Origin: Holothuria scabra
Taxonomy: Eukaryota > Echinodermata > Holothuroidea > Aspidochirotida > Holothuriidae
Direction of reading: 5' to 3'
Assembly: GCA_037179385.1 (NCBI GenBank)
Contig: CM074194.1
Coordinates: 3,241,001 to 3,305,000, forward strand
DNA: 64,000 nt
The notes under the pieces were generated by a model that was not told where the DNA came from, searched no databases, and was given only the letters and a program-made list of their open reading frames with translations. Below, one piece after another: positions 36,301-42,607 of this stretch (the first letter of the stretch is position 1; every line of letters begins with the position of its first letter). The position numbers and the translations under genes were made by a program.

Positions 36301-36331
36301 GGTTCAAATCACCACTCTACTAAGCCAGTAA
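6249..36331 (+). CDS. WDR91: WD repeat-containing protein 91 (16 coding exons, complete)
   Basis: Spliced product of 761 aa, close to the 747 aa of human WDR91 and co-linear with it. Coding exons: 6249-6371, 8007-8161, 8979-9088, 11373-11495, 11832-11914, 12886-12989, 15117-15438, 16519-16753 (or from 16453), 20689-20812, 22833-22929, 27034-27128, 28974-29115, 29901-30009, 32548-32660, 33537-33731, 36176-36331; every junction keeps frame. Residues 1-170 are the conserved N-terminal helical region (starts [18 protein letters not shown]), about 174-215 is Glu/Lys-rich and probably coiled coil, 230-420 is a low-complexity Ser/Lys linker, and 424-761 is the WD40 propeller ([50 protein letters not shown]). 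Known role of the family: Rab7-linked effector that, with WDR81, lowers endosomal PI3P during early-to-late endosome conversion. The start ATG aligns with the human start and has G at +4. Intron 4 is AT-AC; the other introns are GT-AG. Confidence 0.97.
6557..7085 (+). mobile_element. Miniature element with GTATAGACCTT end, copy 1, carrying a nested hAT element
   Basis: Matches the reverse complement of 16925-17112: both share GACAACACACTGACGTC, GACTGGTTGACAAATCAGCT and TCTGTGACATCATA. The left end is GTATAGACCTT; the right end is diverged. It lies in WDR91 intron 1 and is interrupted by the insertion at 6627-6921. Confidence 0.72.
6627..6921 (+). mobile_element. hAT-type non-autonomous element nested in another element
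   Basis: Perfect 12-bp terminal inverted repeats CAGGGTTGTCAC and GTGACAACCCTG. Flanked by CTGGCCGC and CTGGCAAC, an 8-bp target duplication with two mismatches. 295 bp, no coding capacity. hAT is inferred from the CAGGG end and 8-bp duplication. Confidence 0.75.
7682..7750 (+). repeat. G-rich purine tract in WDR91 intron 1
   Basis: Nearly uninterrupted purine run with more than eight GGG blocks at one- to three-base spacing. On the coding strand this could form G-quadruplex or triplex DNA. The proline-rich reading frames on the opposite strand are a by-product. Confidence 0.8.
8007..8161 (+). CDS. WDR91: WDR91 coding exon 2
   Basis: Acceptor CTTCACAG, donor GTAAGA. Encodes [13 protein letters not shown]...[17 protein letters not shown], matching the conserved LRDYWSYLERRLFSRLE segment of the vertebrate protein. 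Ends with two bases of an Arg codon. Confidence 0.94.
8979..9088 (+). CDS. WDR91: WDR91 coding exon 3
   Basis: Acceptor TCTCCCAG, donor GTGAGT. Encodes [19 protein letters not shown]...QPEWKEWF, co-linear with human FYLVYTIQ...QAEWKDWF. Ends one base into a Thr codon. Confidence 0.94.
9157..9465 (-). mobile_element. WDR91: TTAA-flanked miniature element, copy 4 (WDR91 intron 3)
   Basis: TTAA at 9157-9160 and 9462-9465. Inverted ends TTAAAGGCCCAGTTCTCTCA and GTGAGAGGATTGGCCCTTTA. Contains a poly-C run near 9411-9422. It begins 69 nt after the exon 3 donor. Confidence 0.85.
9870..10115 (+). repeat. Decayed DR1-containing repeat
   Basis: Contains GAGGTCAAAGGTCATGTAGG near 9922 and three AGGTCATT/AGGTCGT blocks at 10073-10100, resembling single units of the arrays elsewhere in the window but without tandem order. 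Probably an old array relic in WDR91 intron 3. Confidence 0.5.
11373..11495 (+). CDS. WDR91: WDR91 coding exon 4, upstream of the AT-AC intron
   Basis: Acceptor TTTCTTTCACAG. Encodes [20 protein letters not shown]...[10 protein letters not shown] plus one base. No usable GT donor keeps the conserved FQ-x-MP sequence in frame; the exon must end at 11495, directly before ATATCCTTT. Confidence 0.93.
11496..11831 (+). other. WDR91: U12-type AT-AC intron (WDR91 intron 4)
   Basis: Starts ATATCCTTT (11496-11504), the minor-spliceosome donor consensus. It has TTCCTTAAT at 11814-11822, the U12 branch consensus, and ends ...AACAC with AC at 11830-11831, about 10 nt past the branch adenosine. Joining C(11495) to CT(11832-11833) gives [13 protein letters not shown], aligned without gaps to human CMPVPVILNFDAE. 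The alternative AC two bases earlier would shift frame into a stop. Confidence 0.92.
11832..11914 (+). CDS. WDR91: WDR91 coding exon 5
   Basis: Follows the AT-AC intron; donor GTGAGT. Encodes [20 protein letters not shown]...LHDQ, the start of the Glu/Lys-rich probable coiled coil. Phase 0 at its end. Confidence 0.92.
12886..12989 (+). CDS. WDR91: WDR91 coding exon 6
   Basis: Acceptor GTGTTTTCAG after a T-rich tract; donor GTAGGA is weak but keeps frame. Encodes [20 protein letters not shown]...DDFASIS plus two bases. Linker region, poorly conserved between species. Confidence 0.85.
13371..13414 (+). repeat. 22-bp tandem duplication
   Basis: Two adjacent copies of a 22-bp unit beginning ACATGGATATTGCATATT in WDR91 intron 6. 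Identical, so recent. Confidence 0.85.
13758..13780. repeat. Perfect 10-bp stem hairpin
   Basis: CCTTTTGTTA and its complement TAACAAAAGG are separated by CCA, in WDR91 intron 6. No surrounding element was delimited. Confidence 0.8.
14456..14612. repeat. Nested foldback sequences
   Basis: CACCCTTTGATACACTGGG pairs imperfectly with CCCAGTAAATCAAAGGCGG about 70 bp later. TCTTGAGAAAGCAACAT (14500s) pairs with ATATTGCTTTCTCAAGA near 14596-14612. Probably the remains of a miniature transposon in WDR91 intron 6. Confidence 0.5.
15117..15438 (+). CDS. WDR91: WDR91 coding exon 7
   Basis: Acceptor TCAATCAG, donor GTAAAA. Encodes 107 residues of Ser/Lys/Gly-rich linker, including [16 protein letters not shown], which resembles the KSLLSGLATG stretch of human WDR91. 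No known domain. Confidence 0.87.
16051..16140 (-). mobile_element. SINE family A, 3' fragment
   Basis: Reverse-oriented 3' end of the SINE seen in full at 22362-22602: TAGGTTAGATGGAGTTTTG then CAGTTTCCAACCGATTTGGT and CTAGTTGTGGCTTG. Confidence 0.75.
16415..16545 (+). repeat. 65/66-bp tandem duplication across the exon 8 acceptor
   Basis: Copy 1 is 16415-16479, copy 2 is 16480-16545. Each has the polypyrimidine stretch, TATGAATTATCACAG, and the first 27 exonic bases. The copies differ by a one-base indel and a few substitutions upstream of the acceptor and are identical from TTTTTTATG onward. Confidence 0.96.
16519..16753 (+). CDS. WDR91: WDR91 coding exon 8 (short form)
   Basis: Begins [17 protein letters not shown], which fits human QDHGKERKELF; donor GTATGT. 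Linker rich in Lys/Ser. The acceptor (AG at 16517-16518) is the second of two duplicated copies; the first, 66 nt upstream (exon from 16453), is also in frame and would add 22 residues. Confidence 0.85.
16925..17112 (-). mobile_element. Miniature element with GTATAGACCTT ends, copy 2
   Basis: Inverted ends GTATAGACCTT (16925) and AAGGTCTATG (17103-17112). Reverse complement of copy 1 at 6557, without its nested insertion. WDR91 intron 8. Confidence 0.75.
18185..18530 (-). pseudogene. LINE reverse-transcriptase C-terminal relic 3
   Basis: Minus-strand frame reads [20 protein letters not shown] then [20 protein letters not shown] and [14 protein letters not shown], the conserved terminal block of non-LTR retrotransposon polymerases. 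Only the 3' end survives. WDR91 intron 8. Confidence 0.85.
19746..19842 (+). mobile_element. SINE family A, 3' fragment
   Basis: Plus-oriented: GACTTAAACCAGTTGGTTGG then AAACTGGGCCATAAAACTCC and TTTAACTAAG, matching the 3' part of 22362-22602. Confidence 0.75.
20251..20345 (-). mobile_element. SINE family A, 3' fragment
   Basis: Inverted 3' part with a GTTAGGTTAGGTTAGATAGA tail and TTTCCAACCAATTGGTTG. Preceded by a short plus-oriented piece (CCAACTGGAAAAAGTGG), so two fragments may meet here. Confidence 0.7.
20689..20812 (+). CDS. WDR91: WDR91 coding exon 9 (start of WD40 propeller)
   Basis: Acceptor TTATTTTCAG, donor GTAAGT. Encodes [18 protein letters not shown]... and ...[10 protein letters not shown], matching human QPFIVLGQEEYGEHHSS and ASLDVDGVIK. 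Confidence 0.95.
21026..21062 (+). repeat. (TAATG)n / (TAATA)n microsatellite
   Basis: Pentanucleotide run that degrades into TAATA-like units in WDR91 intron 9. Confidence 0.85.
21298..21640 (+). repeat. Two diverged tandem copies of a ~175-bp sequence
   Basis: Both halves run ATCACAATTGGTAAG, CCAGG-AAAATCAGCAG, TCAGCTAGCTACACT, CATCAAAAGGG or GTCAAAAAGGG, and TTTGTGAC or CTTGTGAC, in the same order. No gene seen. WDR91 intron 9. Confidence 0.75.
22362..22602 (+). mobile_element. SINE family A, full length
   Basis: tRNA-related head with A-box-like CATGGTCAAGTGGTAGTGCA and B-box-like GGGAGTTCAAGTCC. Body GCTTGATGCTCAGC, then GAACCAATTGGTTGAAAACT and GGGCCGTAAAACCC, and a CTAACTAAC tail. 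Reference copy for the family in this window; located in WDR91 intron 9. Confidence 0.85.
22833..22929 (+). CDS. WDR91: WDR91 coding exon 10
   Basis: Acceptor TTTTTCTACAG, donor GTAGGA. Encodes [20 protein letters not shown] then [12 protein letters not shown]; human has [20 protein letters not shown] then LSLEWATKRDRL. Confidence 0.94.
23428..23582 (-). mobile_element. SINE family A, right half of a copy split by the Helentron-like insertion
   Basis: Inverted SINE 3' part (GTAGTTAGATGAGTTTTAAT, then GGTTTAAGTCAGGC) up to GCACAATGGCAAGAAG. The rest of the same SINE resumes at about 26202. Confidence 0.85.
23583..26201 (+). mobile_element. Helentron/pearl-like non-autonomous element 1 with ~16 tandem repeats
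   Basis: 5' end TGATTCCTTGC opens an 11-bp-stem hairpin (23584-23612), followed by TATGCGATGGTGATG and a (TG)n run. Then come about 16 units of roughly 147 bp. The 3' end has hairpin ACATTGC-AAA-GCAATGT, inverted repeat GCAAGGAATCA (26168-26178), hairpin AAGCC-TTTT-GGCTT (26181-26194) and terminal CTGGTT. A subterminal 3' inverted repeat followed by a terminal stem-loop, plus microsatellite and tandem core, is the layout described for Helentron-associated and pearl elements. No protein coded. It splits a SINE in WDR91 intron 10. Confidence 0.8.
23750..26050 (+). repeat. Tandem array of ~147-bp units with AGGTCA direct repeats
   Basis: Each unit contains GG(A/T)AGGTCAAAGGTCATTTGG or a near variant, then GGGGTCACGAGAGGTCAA, and TATTGAGTAGATGATCCCTA. 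Two unit types alternate irregularly: one continues AAAAGGTCAAAAC, the other ATAGGTAAATTCC with an extra TAGAAATTGC. Spacing between CAAAGGTC blocks is 144-155 bp. Confidence 0.9.
26202..26296 (-). mobile_element. SINE family A, left half (tRNA-like head) of the split copy
   Basis: Inverted head: TATGACTTGGCCAGGAGTCA, GCAAGTCAGATTCTC and CTTGACCACTTG, directly continuing the 23428-23582 fragment. Confidence 0.8.
27034..27128 (+). CDS. WDR91: WDR91 coding exon 11
   Basis: Acceptor TTTGTTGCAG, donor GTAAGT. Encodes [19 protein letters not shown]..., matching human LLLGSGVGTVRLYDTEAKK. It follows the intron that carries the large Helentron-like array. Confidence 0.95.
28974..29115 (+). CDS. WDR91: WDR91 coding exon 12
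   Basis: Acceptor TTTCTGTAG, donor GTGAGT. Encodes [20 protein letters not shown]...[14 protein letters not shown], matching human ILSLACSPNG and RLLLWDTKTMKQQ. The loop between blades is shorter than in human. Confidence 0.95.
29901..30009 (+). CDS. WDR91: WDR91 coding exon 13
   Basis: Acceptor GACATTTCAG, donor GTGAGT. Encodes ...[20 protein letters not shown] and LRLF; human has [20 protein letters not shown] and IRLF. Confidence 0.96.
30460..30850 (-). pseudogene. LINE reverse-transcriptase C-terminal relic 4
   Basis: Minus strand reads [20 protein letters not shown] then RLLKIHLM, the terminal block of a LINE polymerase. Farther upstream, frames give HSLQIS-like and [17 protein letters not shown] pieces with frameshifts. 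Inactive, in WDR91 intron 13. Confidence 0.75.
31311..32217. mobile_element. TTAA-flanked non-autonomous DNA transposon (907 bp)
   Basis: TTAA at both ends and inverted termini TTAAAGTGGGCATGACACGG and CCGTGTCATGCCCTCTTTAA with one mismatch in the first 20 bases. The interior is more GC-rich and CpG-containing than its surroundings but codes for no transposase. TTAA duplication suggests a piggyBac-type origin. WDR91 intron 13. Confidence 0.83.
32346..32370 (+). repeat. (CCAAA)n microsatellite
   Basis: Five consecutive pentanucleotide units in WDR91 intron 13. Confidence 0.85.
32548..32660 (+). CDS. WDR91: WDR91 coding exon 14
   Basis: Acceptor TTTCCTGCAG, donor GTTTGT (weaker than the others). 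Encodes [20 protein letters not shown] then [17 protein letters not shown], matching human [20 protein letters not shown]. Confidence 0.94.
33537..33731 (+). CDS. WDR91: WDR91 coding exon 15
   Basis: Acceptor TTTGTTCTAG, donor GTAAGT. Encodes [12 protein letters not shown]..., [38 protein letters not shown] and GGIIYE, nearly identical to human. Best-conserved exon in the window. Confidence 0.97.
33932..34445 (+). mobile_element. tRNA-derived SINE, family B, long copy
   Basis: Head GGAGATGGCTCGGTGGTTTG (A box) and GGTCCCCGGATCAAATCC (B box). Body shared with 1530-1727 up to AATTACAAAATTGGGTATTT. It then has a long GC-rich 3' part with GGATACGCTCACGTCCGTCG and GGGGACGTTAAATGGCGG. Lies in WDR91 intron 15, starting about 200 bp after exon 15. 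The 3' block may be a conserved SINE domain; not verified. Confidence 0.75.
36176..36331 (+). CDS. WDR91: WDR91 coding exon 16 (terminal, stop TAA)
   Basis: Acceptor AACTTCCACAG after a T-rich tract. Encodes ...[19 protein letters not shown] and [14 protein letters not shown] followed by TAA at 36329-36331; human ends SMDGKIKLTTLLAHKA. Confidence 0.97.
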   Translation, partial: LNSNGRLNQMLTILGHRTPVVSVDWSTSVNTGMCLTGSMDGKVQITTLLSQ

Positions 36332-37024
36332 ACCTCCCCAGGTATTCCTCATTTTACCCACTTCCTGTTTTCTTGAAATAGTAGCATTCATTTTATGACA
36401 AATATTATCAGGAAATGAACTTTCTTTTTATTTTTTGACAATCTTCAAATGCCATTTTGAGGTTAAAATTGGTCAAACTGAAAATCTTATATTAAGTTGT
36501 AAGAAATCAGGTATGTAGCATGTGGATGAGCCATGTTGTTAGTAAAACCCTAATAGTTGAGGTCAAAGGTCATCAGCGGCCAGCATGTAAACCCAATACA
36601 TCTTAACGTCTTTAGAAGGGTAATAATAATGGAAACCAGAAAACCCAAAGGCTATGTGATTCCTTCCTAATTTGTGATTTGTTGGGGAATTTGTCTTTGA
36701 TAAAAATCTTGGAAATTTGGAGGTTTACTACAGGTGACATTGACATTTGACCTCTACCATAAATAATAGGGTTCTTCCTTTCAAAATGTCAAATCTTTAT
36801 ATGAACCCATTCAAAGATATTGTGTTTACAACCAAAGCATTACATACATATATGCACTCACACATGACCTCCATGAAATAGATTTCTTATCCAACTGAAG
36901 GAATTAAAAAAAAAACAACACTGTTGCAAGTGCGTCCTGTCCATTACAAAGGGATTGCAAGGCTTTGTGGTTTTCTGGATTTCATTTCAAAATCTGCAGT
37001 CATCTTTCAAAATAACAAACTTGG

Positions 37025-37030
37025 AATAAA
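37025..37030 (+). terminator. Candidate WDR91 polyadenylation signal
   Basis: First exact AATAAA after the WDR91 stop codon, about 0.7 kb downstream. Others lie farther on, for example near 38330 and 38874, so the 3'UTR end is not fixed by sequence alone. Confidence 0.3.
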
Positions 37031-37107
37031 TAACATTTCTTCTTTCCACATGGGTATAAAATGTGTGTATTTGTAGGGAAGGGGTTGTGTAGGTTTGTGT
37101 TTAGACA

Positions 37108-37415
37108 GTGTCAAAGATCATGGAGTTTTATGGCCAGTTCCCAAATAGTTGGTTTAAGTCTGCTCAGGCCAGCCATGGCCATTTTCCAGTTGTGGCTCAC
37201 TGGCTTGTTTTCCCATGCTCTATTTGAGCCCGGCTCGCCTTGAACCAATAGGGTGGAAACTGGGCCGTAAAACTCAAACTAACTAGCCCATGCTTTATTG
37301 CATGCACCAAGCACAATGGCAGCAGGTCAAGTCTTCAGTATGACCTGGCCAGGAGTCAAACTCTAGACCCCCAGACTGCAAGTAGGATGCTCTAACTATC
37401 CACTTGACCATGCAG
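37108..37415 (-). mobile_element. SINE family A copy carrying a nested SINE
   Basis: Inverted full-length copy: ATGGAGTTTTATGGCCAG at the left, CTTGACCATGCAGTCGG at the right. Interrupted at 37220-37286. Confidence 0.8.
37220..37286 (+). mobile_element. 5'-truncated SINE inserted into a SINE
   Basis: Plus-oriented 3' end (CTTGAACCAATAGGGTGG, CTGGGCCGTAAAACTC, AACTAACTA tail) flanked by CCCATGCT on both sides (37212-37219 and 37287-37294), a perfect 8-bp target duplication. Confidence 0.82.
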
Positions 37416-38097
37416 TCGGTTGTGTAGTTGTGGAGGAGGGGTGTGTAGGTGTAGGAGTGGGGATGGGCAGGAGGGATTAGACATCTATGAACTCTTTCAA
37501 AGTAAAAGAAACCGTAATTTTATGATTAAGGAACCATTTTATCAGGTAACGTAAAAATTGAAACAGAGGAGGGATCAGACCCTCAAACTATAGAAGTGTT
37601 ATTTCTCTTGTAAAAATGATGAAAAAAAGAGGAATGCCCTACAGACAGATTATTAGAGTGCACATTAACACTAGTAAACAGACTCAAAAACTTTCAGAGA
37701 CATTTTCATGTGTATGTAATTATGTGTTTGAGGTGTTTCAAGAGTGACATACCTCTACCTACCCCCACCATTACCATGTAATTCATCATTAAGTAATGTC
37801 AAGAAGTTAAAAGAACGATTTAAGGTGACATCAAATTTTGATACATTGAAAGGGTACTTATTCTAGGCATTTTGGTATAAATTCCATTGAAATTAGATAT
37901 GTGGTAAATTCGTCACATTTTCAACAAAATCTTAACTTGAAGCGAACACATATCACATCATATCCTCACATTAATGGAGTCTTGTGTTTTTATTTAAAAT
38001 TTACAGCAAATTTTCTCCTCAACAATTCAATATTATCAGAATGTGAATGCAAAAGTGGCATGAGAAACACACATTTCATTCCCCACAGGAAGGTCTA

Positions 38098-38505
38098 AAT
38101 CTGCGGTCACACGACAACAATTAGGATCTGATTCCGATCAGATTTTTGTGAGTTTTTGCAAAATCTTCTACATCTCTGGTTAGAAAGAACCAGACATTTG
38201 CCAACCAGTGTATATACATATGATTTTCATCTCATGTCTAAGAAAATAAAATGCTAACTAATACTTTAGTGATGTCTTTCCAACATTTGTTATTGGACAG
38301 TTAAGTCGGATAAGTCAATGTGACATCACAAATAAAAAGTATAAATTGATTTTTTATAGTCCTGCCTTACACAAATCATAAACTTACACAGGCTGGTAGA
38401 CTCAAGGTTCTTTCTGACCAGTGACAGGGAAAATTTTAACAAAATTCACAAAAAATCTGTTCGGAATTCGATCTAAATCTCTTATAATGTGACAGCAATT
38501 TCATT
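38098..38505. mobile_element. Probable miniature element with imperfect inverted ends
   Basis: GGTCACACGACAACAATTAG, GATTCCGATCAGATTTTTGT at the left and ACAAAAAATCTGTTCGGAAT, TAATGTGACAGC at the right are inverted, imperfect copies over about 65 bp. Ends approximate; no coding. Confidence 0.55.
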
Positions 38506-40046
38506 CCTATTAACTTCAAGGTCAGCAAACAAGAAGGTAAGAAGAAAGGGAAACAAAGCACTCATTGTCAATGTGAGGAAGTGATACAACCTCTGCTGAC
38601 CTCAAACTCACTTTGGAACACAAATCTAGTGACTCCATTTACTAATATCTCAAGAAACGAATTTTGGATTTGAATAGAAGTTTCACTAAACTGTGCAGGT
38701 TTGGTTCCTTTTTCACCTAGGAAAGTTAAATTTTTGCAAGTCCTTAAGAAACTGGACTTTGAAAAATATCTGCTGCAAATAAGTACAAAACATAACTTTG
38801 CAGTTAGAATATAGGTTGTATTTCTTTACAAAAGACATTTAACATCTACATAAGTAACTTTTGTACATCAAAAGAATAAATAGAGATTGAATGCATCGTG
38901 CAGACATCCCATCATAACCTAAAATCATCAAACGTGTGTGTGTTCTCAAGGTAACCAGTTTTTCACACACAATGCTAGAATACATTGTCAAGGTGGTCTC
39001 AAGTTGTAAATATTCATCTCATTTTCAAGGTGTTCTGTTACCTACCAGCTATAGTAGAAAAAATTGCCATGTTTCATATTGGTTGTAGGTTTTGCTGAAA
39101 ATACTTTTGAAGGCTTGTCCTCTTTCGGCGAATGGGGAGGGGGGTTGAATTTTGAGGGTGTTGGAGGGCGTGGTAAACATTCCCAAAAGGGATGCAGACA
39201 ATTGCTACAATAAACAACTCATTTTCAAAGTGTTGTGGACAACTCATAGAGTCCATTTTGATGTTAATTTTGGACCGTGCTAGCCTTCATCTACTTTTAA
39301 AATGCTACTAATAGCTTCAAATTCGTGAAAAAGGTGGTCTCTTGAAGTCTCTTGCAGTGACTTTTTTATATCGGTCAGTCTCCTCTTCCAGCCTGCTCTA
39401 CACCTGGCCCCTATGGTCTAAATGGGCCGGACCTTTTCTGAACCTTCAAATTTTGTTGAAGTGTTCCTTTCTCAAAGCATATCCATTTCTTTGAGGCAAA
39501 CTTTACCTCCTTAAGTCAATATCCTGTCAAAAAATTAACTACTATTTTTGAAAAACTGTCACGTCCATTCAGAAGCAAGGTGATAGCATTAACAAGGAAA
39601 GTTTTCTCATCCACAGATTTCTCAATGCACTGTATTCTGTATTAAATAAACTATTCTTAGGTTGATTTCAAAACAATTTTCATTGCATATGATAAAATGT
39701 ACCTTGGGGTTCCACTAAGCATTGACATTACTAAAACGTTACATTAAAAAAATGAAAAAAAGTCATTATAGATGAAAGCAATTTGTTCTTCCACATTTGT
39801 GATGTATTTCCCATTTCTGCAGCAAAGGTCCATTACTACACAAATGCCCTATATTTGCATATAAAGAGGATTACATTTCAAAAACCAAATGCCTTTAGAT
39901 ATTTGTACAAAAATACCTCATGGTGGCCAAAACTTGGTAAGCTATTCAAATGATGCTTATAGATTTTACCACCTATCAACAAGAAAATCCATCCTTTACT
40001 AATTAAAAGGGTAAAGAGGAAGAAAAGGAAAACACTCTTTGGACTG

Positions 40047-40298
40047 AGTTAGTTAGGTAGGTGGAGTTTTATGGCCCAGCTTCCACCAACTGGTTCAAGT
40101 CGAGCAAGCTACTGCCGTTTTAAACCAGTTGTGGCTCACTGGCTTGTTTTACCTAATCCATTGCTTTATGCTGAGCACCAAACACAATAGCAGTAGGTTC
40201 TGTTTTTAAAGTCTTTGGTATGGCCAGGTAAGGACTAGAACTTCCTGCTGACCTCCCAGCTGCAAGTTGGATGCTTTGACCACTTGACCATGCAGTCT
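40047..40298 (-). mobile_element. SINE family A, full length, inverted
   Basis: GTTAGGTAGGTGGAGTTTTA tail at the left, GGTTCAAGTCGAGC and GTTGTGGCTCACTGGC within, CCACTTGACCATGCAGT head at the right. Confidence 0.82.
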
Positions 40299-42505
40299 GA
40301 AAGCAACTGTATCATGTTTATTTACATTTGTCAGGGTTTGCATAAAGAGAAGTTTTTTAGGTTCCCTCGATATGTATGGAATTAACTTGAAGATTTCATA
40401 ATTCTGCCATAAATTACAGATACTCATCTTTCAAGTTGGAGGGGACCACAAGAAAGAATTCAAAACACCAAAGAAAAGAAGTCCTTTTCTAAGTCATTAT
40501 CTCCATGGCAACACTTTTTTTATCGGTTGGTGTACTCTGTTCATGTCAGCTGTGGGAGTGATTTTCCCGTAAGCATTGCACTGAACAACTGAAACAATGC
40601 ACATTAACGAACGCATTATTGCACAATATACTAGAGCAATCATTCTATGCCTCTGAGGCTTGACATAAAATACTTTCAAAAATAATAAAACCTTCAAAAC
40701 TTGTTAGGGAATCAAATGAATATGCCTGAGGCTAGTGTCACTAACACAGACCCAAAATTATGAAACATTTACAATACATCTCCCATTTGGTAAAATTTTG
40801 TAATGAGTGACATAAATTGACTGTAACTGTCTTCATCCTGTGCACATCTTAAATATGTATTTTTGATAACTTGACAGCCTAGAAACCATTTTGTGAATAT
40901 CTTTGCAATAATTTTGCAGCGCCTTTCTCGAAACTGTGTAAGTGCAATACTGTATGTGAAAAGGAAGATTTTGAATTCAAAAAGCAGTATGTTTAGTTGG
41001 TTTATGAAATTCACCTCTAAGTTTTTCCAAACCTGTAAAGTTTTCTTCATACTAGTGACAAATGTTCAAACTTAGACAATCCCTACATTTTACATACAAA
41101 CAATTATCTCATAAGTGAGAAATTAAGATATTAATTATTCCATTCTGTTTTTAAAAATAAATTTGTGGCTAGACACTTTTTCAAATTATACAAAGAACCA
41201 TTTCAAGCCAGGGTTAAAAAAAGAAATTCCTAACTTCTTGTGTAACTGTTGGATATGAAACTTGATATTTTGCAATGATAAGCATTATCATGCGGTAGTA
41301 CCCTTCAAAATATCAATACCTTATCATTGTGCTCTTTTAAGATGACTTAATTCTGGGGGCATCGGAAGGGTTAGTTAAGTGGCATTTAACGACACACCAA
41401 CTTGAATGTGTTATACAGTGTCAGCTAGATAAAAATGTAAAGTTCAAATACCTTTCAAGTTCACATTTGAATCCTGTTTGTTCAGGTTTCGAATATTGTT
41501 TCAAGTCCTCCCCCTTTAGTCCCCTTTTATGACAGGCAGGGGGACACTGTGGGCATATGCTACAAACTCCTGCTCATGGGGGAGGGGAAGAGACAATAGA
41601 AGAACAATAGTTACAGATCATGCTCATCCAAGTAAAATACTTCATACTCACGAGTTTAGTGTAGAAGGTAGTTCTTCCTAAAAGATCCATGGAAAACTTG
41701 AAATGCACTGATATAAAAAATTTGGAGTTTCTGGAATTGTTGTGGTGAATGATGACTGTAATCCAAGCAAACTAACCAATATGAAGCAATTCTTATAAAC
41801 TTTGATATTTTACATGAAGCATTTAGAGGATTCTAGGTCTTTAAAAATGTTTTTGGTATCACGTTTTTAGAAAAGTTTTCTGATGAAACCAGTGGATCCT
41901 CACAACCTCCCAAGGAACACACAAAGTTGACTTTGTGTTGTACAGCAGTGCAGTCTACTTAAAGATGAGCACATACCATCACAAGAGCAAAAAATACCAC
42001 TTAGGACATAATATGTTCACAGGGTTCATACACATTCAAAATGACCAATGTCGTGACTTTTCCATGGTTTCAAGGACCTCAACTGACCCTTCCTGGTCTT
42101 TTAGAAATTGTCAGATGATGTATTTCCATCTTTTTCCCAGAAATAATATATTCAAACATTGGGAAAGTCGGAACAAAAAGTGCACTTCCTAAAATGCCTG
42201 GAAACTCAAATTTCAGTTTTACCTGACTTTGCAGGATTTCTAGAACCTGTACAAACCATTTTTTAACCGTCATTCACTTCACATAAGAGACACAGATGAC
42301 CTTCCATTTACTCACAAGAGCAAATTCTCAATTGCCCTTAAGTCCAACCAGTGTTGACTAGACAGACCACTTCATTAATGGGTGCCCTACCATATCAACT
42401 GATCCAAGAGGAGTCTGCCGTATTTAGATTCTTGTGTTGGTCCCATCAGGCAGGAAGAAAATCTTTGGTGGTGGCATTCATTCCCTGAACCTGCAATCAG
42501 TTTCT

Positions 42506-42607
42506 TCACATAGTTGCACACAATGCACTTTTCGTGTGGGAGGACTGTGGCCTTGGGACGGCAGACTCTGTGTTGCTGTAATTAGCAACCTCCGCTTTTA
42601 CTACTCT
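42506..42607 (-). CDS. RAB28: RAB28 terminal coding exon with CaaX box
   Basis: Acceptor CACCGTTACAG. Encodes [20 protein letters not shown] then [13 protein letters not shown] and stop TGA; human has RVVKADIVNYNQEP...SSMCAVQ. Hypervariable tail before Cys is Ser-rich, and CATM is a good farnesyltransferase substrate pattern. Confidence 0.94.
   Translation of the reverse strand, partial: RVVKAEVANYSNTESAVPRPQSSHTKSALCATM

Larger units (their letters stand above)
36332..42505. other. Intergenic region between convergent WDR91 and RAB28
   Basis: Holds both 3'UTRs, SINE copies near 37.1-37.4 and 40.05-40.3 kb, and a palindromic element at about 38.1-38.5 kb. No conserved exon was recognised. 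A decayed DR1-type AGGTCAAAGGTCA occurs near 36561-36573. Confidence 0.7.
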
